Positions 59,637 to 64,000 of a stretch of 64,000 bases of DNA are shown here, in pieces. Below the pieces are notes generated by a model, which was given only the letters and a program-made list of their open reading frames with translations, was not told the DNA's origin and searched no databases. Positions within the stretch are counted from its first letter, which is position 1, and the number at the start of each line of letters is the position of its first letter. The stretch is taken from positions 124,001-188,000 of the forward strand of contig NZ_JBFRCT010000009.1 in the NCBI RefSeq assembly GCF_052113225.1, written 5' to 3'. This stretch comes from Pristimantibacillus sp052113225 (GTDB lineage Bacteria > Bacillota > Bacilli > Paenibacillales > Paenibacillaceae). The position numbers were made by a program, and so were the translations under genes.

Positions 59637-60593
59637 TTAGCTAGCCACAGCAGAGCTGCTTACCGCTATGTCAGACGAAGAAACGCCAGCTTCTGCAGAA
59701 GCCAGTACAGGCTTGTAAGCCGCATCTACATAAGTAGTAGTGCTGACTTCCGTAATCACCTGCGGATACATTTTGTCCGGATCTGGCTGAACCGTTTCAA
59801 CCTGAATGACCGCTTGGCCGTCAACGAAGTTGATCGAAATTACTTTCAGGCCATACCCCGGATGTGGTGCTTGGCCGGAAACCGTTACTTTGTTAATGTC
59901 TTTATTAACCGAAGTGATGGTTAATTTAAGATCTTGAATCTCCTGATAAGCAGGAATAGTAGGTGTGTCTTTCACGAATTGGATACCATCATAGAGCCAT
60001 GCTGCAGCATCACTGCGAGTGATCGCTTTTTTTGGATAGAAATTGTTTTTCTTATCGAGGGAAGCGATTTTTGTAATGAGCAGTTTTTGAATGCTGTCCA
60101 TGTAATCCTTATTAACATCCTTCTCATCATTAAGAGTCATGTACATCTCAATGAATGCATAGTCTCCTTGCTTCATAATCGCTTTGAACAAATGATGGGC
60201 GAATTGCTCGCGTGTCATTACGTCATCAGCTTTTACGTTCTTAGGTACATCAATGCCGTTATATTGAGCAATGATGAACGCCTTGGAATACCATGCATTG
60301 TCCTTCAAGTTCGTGTAGTAATCGGATACTTTAGGCTCTTTGATGAAACGAAGGTTGTCGATGTTCAAGTTGAAGCCCTTGACGAGCATCGTAATGCCTG
60401 CCGCATATGTCAGCTTGCCGTTTGAATTGAATTTATCGCCTTTTTCACCTTTGATAACACCTTGCTTTTGCAGGGCTTCAATCTTTGATTGGTGTGGATC
60501 TTTACCGGTATCGCTGAAGGCAAATACGGATTGTCCCAGAGTAAAGACAAGCAGCATAGATACTGCCAACAATAGAATTGTTTTTATTTTCAT
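59637..60593 (-). CDS. Secreted S-layer-homology (SLH) domain protein
   Basis: 318 residues from the ATG at 60593, after AAAGGAGAAT; the open frame further upstream has no site. Sec signal peptide at residues 1-26 (cleavage after FA). Then three degenerate SLH-type repeats (about 35-90, 90-150, 150-205) with the elements GVIKGEKGDKFNSNGKLTYAAG, DDVMTREQFAHHLFKAI and YPKKAITRSDAAAWLYDGI. The C-terminal 100 residues look like a small beta domain plus a Ser/Ala tail. SLH repeats bind pyruvylated wall polymers, so the protein is probably on the cell surface. No anchor motif. Confidence 0.85.
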   Translation of the reverse strand: MKIKTILLLAVSMLLVFTLGQSVFAFSDTGKDPHQSKIEALQKQGVIKGEKGDKFNSNGKLTYAAGITMLVKGFNLNIDNLRFIKEPKVSDYYTNLKDNAWYSKAFIIAQYNGIDVPKNVKADDVMTREQFAHHLFKAIMKQGDYAFIEMYMTLNDEKDVNKDYMDSIQKLLITKIASLDKKNNFYPKKAITRSDAAAWLYDGIQFVKDTPTIPAYQEIQDLKLTITSVNKDINKVTVSGQAPHPGYGLKVISINFVDGQAVIQVETVQPDPDKMYPQVITEVSTTTYVDAAYKPVLASAEAGVSSSDIAVSSSAVAS

Positions 60594-60692
60594 GAACGAT
60601 TCTCCTTTTGTGTAGTATTTGCTATAGCATCTATAATAACGAAGACAATAATCGTATTGTTGCACCAAAAGAATAAGATTCATGCGATATAG

Positions 60693-60734
60693 TAAAAAAT
60701 CCGCATCTCAAGGATCAAGGATGCGGATCTTTCG
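60693..60734 (-). terminator. Terminator of the - strand sugar cluster
   Basis: On the - strand: GATCCGCATC, loop, GATGCGGATT, TTTTTT. The stop codon of the last gene lies inside the loop region. Confidence 0.88.
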
Positions 60735-61527
60735 TAATTAGCTGTTGGATTACTGGCAAACAGGGAGAAGGATGATATCCAAATTCATTGCGCATCTTTA
60801 CAATCTTGATGGGTTCGAAATAAAATCGGACAGCTGAAGGGGAGATTCTATACTGAAATTGCCGCACTTCCTTCCAGGCGTCAAATAGCTGCTTATTCGT
60901 CAGGTTAACCCCACTTGCTATGTTGTATATAAATTGTTTGCCGCTTAACGCAATGTGAATGAGAGCGACAACGACATCTTGAATTAGCACATAATCCTTC
61001 TCGGAGTCTAGTGTTGACTGCAGGGTGACGGTGTCCCGTGCCATAATATCTTTCATAACGGAGTAGATAAAGTTGCTGGAGCGGAAATCATCTCCCACAA
61101 CATTGGATAGGCGTGCAACACGTACTTTGGCACGATTCGAGCATAAACAGACTGATTCACCTAGCAGCTTGGATAAGGCGTATATATCCTCACGGTGATT
61201 GGAATTCACAGTCAGATTAGCTTCCTCGTTCGTTGATGCTGCATGCTGATACAATCGTGTCGTAGATAAATAGAGGAGGGACTCAAAGTCGGCATGTTGA
61301 AGCAGCCGGCTAATATAACTGGTATGCGCTTCGACGACATCGTAAGGGCGGGAGCGGAAGTCAGCTGTAATACCCGCACAATAGAAGAGATGACCTAAAG
61401 GCTGCGTGTAAACAGCCGAATCCCCTTTTTCTGGACAATAGACCTCAAAACCCAGCGATAGCAGCTTGGCAGTCAAATGTGATCCAACAAACCCATTTGC
61501 ACCTATAACGGTTGCTTTCCCTGTCAT
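60715..61527 (-). CDS. NAD-dependent epimerase/dehydratase-like sugar reductase
   Basis: 270 residues, extended short-chain dehydrogenase fold. N-terminal nucleotide loop VIGANGFVGSHL; catalytic Tyr-x3-Lys in DIYALSKLLG (with STTRLYQ upstream as the serine region); NVVGDDFR and IYNIASGVNLTNKQLF follow. Shorter than most 4,6-dehydratases, so a 4-ketoreductase or epimerase acting at the end of a nucleotide-sugar path is more likely. Overlaps the acetyltransferase stop by four bases (ATGA). Confidence 0.82.
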   Translation of the reverse strand: MTGKATVIGANGFVGSHLTAKLLSLGFEVYCPEKGDSAVYTQPLGHLFYCAGITADFRSRPYDVVEAHTSYISRLLQHADFESLLYLSTTRLYQHAASTNEEANLTVNSNHREDIYALSKLLGESVCLCSNRAKVRVARLSNVVGDDFRSSNFIYSVMKDIMARDTVTLQSTLDSEKDYVLIQDVVVALIHIALSGKQFIYNIASGVNLTNKQLFDAWKEVRQFQYRISPSAVRFYFEPIKIVKMRNEFGYHPSPCLPVIQQLITKDPHP

Positions 61528-62012
61528 TTGCGGTTTCCTTTAAGCTGAAGCGGGTTACCCGCATAGATGCCGTAGGCTTCTAATGTACCGCGGACAAGCG
61601 AGCCTGCTCCAATAACCGCCCCGCGTTTAATATAGGTTCCGTCTAAAATGACACAATTAGCTCCAATCCATACGTCGTCTTCAATGATGATGCCGCCTTT
61701 GCTTGGCAGGAAGCCTTGCTGCCGAATGAGCCTGTCACGTTCCTGATACGCATGATTAACGGGGGCAAAGGTGCAGTTGGCAGCAACAAGTACATCATTA
61801 CCTATTGTGATGCCGTTTCCGGAGTAGAGGACAGTCCCTGAATTGATCTGGACATGCTCACCAAACTGGATATCCCCTCTGCCACCTGCAAATTTCACTT
61901 TAACAAAAGCGTCAATTATCGAATGGTCCCCAATGACAAGCTTACTGCCGCGGATCGAAGTTTCGAGATCACAAAGCGGTGATAGCTGAGCTTTATCAGA
62001 GATGTAGTGCAT
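61524..62012 (-). CDS. Left-handed beta-helix O-acetyltransferase
   Basis: 162 residues from the ATG at 62012, eight bases after GGAG; ATGs at 62018 and 62051 are too close to or before that site. Hexapeptide repeats throughout (VIGDHSIIDAFVKV, IQFGEHVQINSGTVLY, GNDVLVAANCTF, IIIEDDVWIGANCVILDGTYIKRGAVIGAGSLV), with the catalytic His in APVNHAY. This is the sugar O-acetyltransferase (NodL/WbbJ-like) type. Start overlaps the upstream epimerase gene by 17 bases. Confidence 0.87.
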   Translation of the reverse strand: MHYISDKAQLSPLCDLETSIRGSKLVIGDHSIIDAFVKVKFAGGRGDIQFGEHVQINSGTVLYSGNGITIGNDVLVAANCTFAPVNHAYQERDRLIRQQGFLPSKGGIIIEDDVWIGANCVILDGTYIKRGAVIGAGSLVRGTLEAYGIYAGNPLQLKGNRK

Positions 62013-62544
62013 ATTCATCGCTCCATGGCGCGAGATGAGCGTCCCGTTCACTTATGACAGGGTCCTTGTATTTCCACGGAATGTTAAAGGCAGGATCATC
62101 AAAGCGGGCGCCGTTTTGTACAGTTGGATCATATATACCGGACATGTGGTAATACAGCGTAGAATTCGGCTGTAACGTCTGGAAGCCATGCGCATAACCG
62201 GGAGGAATATAGAGCATATAATGGTTGTCTCCGCTAAGCTGAAAAGCTTCCCATTGCTTATAGGTTTTGGAGCCTTTGCGGATATCAACGACCACATCGT
62301 ACACGCTGCCTTGAATGCATTGAATCATTTTCGATTCGGCGAATGGAGGGTTCTGGAAATGCAGACCTCTTATTGTTCCAGTATGTACATTGTTCGAGAT
62401 GCTCCACTGCTGGAAGTTATCCTCCAGACCCTGTTCCTTGAACAAATTCCGGCAGAATGCTCGGGCAAAAAAACCTCGATTATCCGCTAATTGCTCCGGC
62501 TCAATCAAGTAAACACCTTCAAGCGACGTTTCATGAAACAGCAT
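61996..62544 (-). CDS. RmlC-like dTDP-sugar 3,5-epimerase (cupin)
   Basis: 182 residues from the ATG at 62544 (GAGGAGGGG upstream); the extra 23 codons further upstream are rejected. Typical RmlC core: LADNRGFFARAF, NNVHTGTIRGLHFQ with the catalytic histidine, KMIQCIQGSVYDVVVDIRKGSKTY, YIPPGYAHGFQTL and SGIYDP. Given CDP-glucose dehydratase in the same cluster it may act on a CDP-linked 4-keto sugar rather than dTDP-rhamnose; no rmlA, rmlB or rmlD is visible. Confidence 0.86.
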   Translation of the reverse strand: MLFHETSLEGVYLIEPEQLADNRGFFARAFCRNLFKEQGLEDNFQQWSISNNVHTGTIRGLHFQNPPFAESKMIQCIQGSVYDVVVDIRKGSKTYKQWEAFQLSGDNHYMLYIPPGYAHGFQTLQPNSTLYYHMSGIYDPTVQNGARFDDPAFNIPWKYKDPVISERDAHLAPWSDEYALHL

Positions 62545-62560
62545 AAAGTTCAGCCCCTCC

Positions 62561-63793
62561 TCAATAGATTTCGAGCTTCGGAATACAAATGACCAGCTTG
62601 GCGTCCCATTCACGCGTATACAGCAGCTCCTGTTCGATCTCGTTTTTAAGATTCCATGGCAAAATCATAATGTAGTCCGGCTTTGTCTCCTGAATCTTGG
62701 CAGGGGAGAAGATCGGGATATGACTGCCGGGCAAAAATAACCCTTGCTTATAGGGGTTATTATCTACGGTGTAGGTAATATAGTCTGTCCCAACGCCTAA
62801 ATAGTTGAGCAAGCTATTCCCTTTAGCTGGAGCGCCGTATGCGGCCACCTGCTTGTTCTCACGAGAAGCTTGAAATAGGAAGGTATAGACTGCTTCCTTC
62901 ACTGCTTTAACTTGCTGCGAGAAGCCGGAATAAGTGCTCATATCTTGAAGACCATAAGCAATTTCTTCATGGAGAATCCGCTCTACATGCGGAGAGACAG
63001 CTAGAGCTGCATGCTCAGCATGCTTGGCAAAGATCCGTAGGGAGCCGCCATGTGTAGGCCATTCTTCCACGTCATAGACCGTTAGGCCATATCGACTAAA
63101 TAGATGTGTGACGCTCAGCAGTGACAGGTAGGAGAAGTGTTCATGATAGATCGTATCGAATTGATTTTCTCTCATTAATCGGAGCAAATGCGGGAATTCC
63201 AAGGTGATCGTTCCGGCAGGAGATAAAAGCACCTTTAATCCCGCAACAAAGTCCTGCAGCTCAGGAACATGAGCGAGCACGTTGTTGCCAATAATGAGAT
63301 CGGCGGTGCCCCGTTCCACAACAAGCTGTTTGGAAACAGCCAAAGAGAAAAATTCCGATACGGTTGGAACACCACTTGCTTCCGCTTGCCTCGCAACATT
63401 CTTCGCAGGCTCAATACCTAGAATCGGAATGGAATGGGGGTTGAAATACTGCAATAAATAACCGTCGTTACTGGCAATTTCTACGACAAAGGATGAGTGG
63501 TCAAGTGACAATCGCGGGATTATGGTATCGACATACTGCTTCGCATGGGCAAGCCAGCTGGAAGAATACGAGCTGAAATAAGCATACTCTTCAAAAATGT
63601 TCTGAGGAGATTCAAACTGTTCGAGCTGTACGAGCAAACATTGCTCACATACAAAAACACGCAGCGGATAATAGGCAGTGCCTAAATTCAGTTGTTCCGG
63701 CCGAAGATAACTATTGGATAGAGGAGAGGTTCGAAGATCAACAAACAGATGCTGCAGCGGATGATGGCAGGAGCGGCAGACGGCATTAGGCAA
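62561..63793 (-). CDS. SAM-dependent sugar C-methyltransferase
   Basis: 410 residues, TTG start after GGAGGTGAAG. N-terminal zinc-binding part (CRSCHHPL and CEQCLLVQL), SAM-binding VVEIASNDGYLLQYF-GIEPAKNVA, NNVLAHVPEL, IYHEHFSYLS with the tyrosine-histidine-glutamate-histidine cluster, and the C-terminal domain AAYGAPAKGNSLLNYLG. This three-part arrangement is that of NDP-4-ketosugar C-methyltransferases (TylC3, NovU type). Start overlaps the preceding gene's stop by eight bases. Confidence 0.88.
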   Translation of the reverse strand: MPNAVCRSCHHPLQHLFVDLRTSPLSNSYLRPEQLNLGTAYYPLRVFVCEQCLLVQLEQFESPQNIFEEYAYFSSYSSSWLAHAKQYVDTIIPRLSLDHSSFVVEIASNDGYLLQYFNPHSIPILGIEPAKNVARQAEASGVPTVSEFFSLAVSKQLVVERGTADLIIGNNVLAHVPELQDFVAGLKVLLSPAGTITLEFPHLLRLMRENQFDTIYHEHFSYLSLLSVTHLFSRYGLTVYDVEEWPTHGGSLRIFAKHAEHAALAVSPHVERILHEEIAYGLQDMSTYSGFSQQVKAVKEAVYTFLFQASRENKQVAAYGAPAKGNSLLNYLGVGTDYITYTVDNNPYKQGLFLPGSHIPIFSPAKIQETKPDYIMILPWNLKNEIEQELLYTREWDAKLVICIPKLEIY

Positions 63794-64000
63794 GAGGCTT
63801 CACCTCCAATTGCTCATATCTTCTAATTTGCTCGAATGTGCAAGCGCTCATATCCTTTCCTTGATAGAAAGCGTGGTACCAGTCTCTTGTCCACGTCATT
63901 GTATCGTCGAAGGTCAGCTTTGATCCCCAGCCAAGCAGCCGATGGGCCTTCTGTGAATTAAGCAGCAGCGTATCCGTTTCATGGGGCTGCTCACTGTCGT
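63786..64000 (-). CDS. rfbG: CDP-glucose 4,6-dehydratase, C-terminal part (5' end outside the window)
   Basis: The last 71 codons are visible, ending TAA at 63788-63786: EQPHETDTLLLNSQKAHRLLGW, then WTRDWYHAFYQGKDMSACTFEQI and RYEQLEVKPLA. The KA-x-x-LGW helix, the WY-x-A-(F/Y)-x-G-x-DM stretch and T-x-x-QI are the C-terminal hallmarks of CDP-glucose 4,6-dehydratases, short-chain dehydrogenase-type enzymes. It points to CDP-4-keto-6-deoxyglucose as the cluster's intermediate. The protein is normally about 350-360 residues. Confidence 0.8.
   Translation of the reverse strand, partial: DSEQPHETDTLLLNSQKAHRLLGWGSKLTFDDTMTWTRDWYHAFYQGKDMSACTFEQIRRYEQLEVKPLA

Overview
The window looks like a chromosomal segment from an endospore-forming Paenibacillus or a close relative. 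The evidence is the gene order: a division and cell-wall (dcw) cluster containing spoVD and spoVE, then spoIIGA-sigE-sigG, then the ylm-sepF-divIVA block, ileS, lspA and a PyrR-controlled pyr operon, all in the Bacillus-type order. There are Paenibacillus-like deviations: dapL, murF and murA inside the clusters, and no murG, pyrP, pyrK or pyrD where Bacillus subtilis has them. No phage, insertion sequence or CRISPR array was seen. Most of the window is core genome on the + strand; the accessory part is about 47.7-64 kb.

Layout. 1-4.1 kb: the 3' end of ahcY, a tandem hairpin repeat, rocD-rocF (ornithine and arginine catabolism) and a DUF4349 lipoprotein. 4.1-22.9 kb: dcw cluster mraZ-rsmH-ftsL-pbpB-spoVD-murE-murF-mraY-murD-spoVE-murB-murA-divIB-ftsA-ftsZ, with MraZ operator repeats in front, a 42-bp tandem repeat before murE and a sigma-H-type promoter before ftsA. 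23-26.4 kb: a small nuclease-like gene on the - strand, then spoIIGA-sigE-sigG. 26.5-30.6 kb: ylmC, ylmD, ylmE, sepF, ylmG, ylmH, divIVA. 30.6-37.0 kb: an isoleucine T-box leader, a second copy of the hairpin-repeat architecture, a type-2-like ileS, a DUF5665 gene, a ylyA/yteA-type gene (- strand), lspA and an RluD-type pseudouridine synthase. 37.2-47.6 kb: dapL, then the pyr attenuator and pyrR-pyrB-pyrC-carA-carB-pyrF-pyrE.

47.7-64 kb: a chemoreceptor with a sigma-D-type promoter; a five-gene ABC system (ATPase, lipoprotein membrane-fusion protein, very large FtsX-like permease, a second ATPase carrying an AbrB-like tail, and a solute-binding lipoprotein) behind an ECF-sigma-type promoter; a 2H phosphoesterase; a 54-residue ORF; tRNA-fMet, tRNA-Ile(CAU) and tRNA-Leu(UAA); an RNase HI with an N-terminal hybrid-binding-like domain; ung; an SLH-domain secreted protein; and, on the - strand running off the right edge, a sugar cluster (CDP-glucose 4,6-dehydratase end, C-methyltransferase, RmlC-like epimerase, acetyltransferase, NAD-dependent epimerase/reductase) that probably makes a branched or deoxy sugar for a surface glycan.

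The observations I would look at first are: (1) the paired hairpin modules immediately upstream of the rocD and ileS ribosome binding sites, whose sequences differ but whose stems covary; (2) the ATPase-AbrB fusion and its ECF-driven five-gene operon; (3) the palindromic 42-bp tandem repeat before murE; (4) the hairpin that can bury the sigG ribosome binding site. All functional statements rest on motif and context reading; no database search was run.
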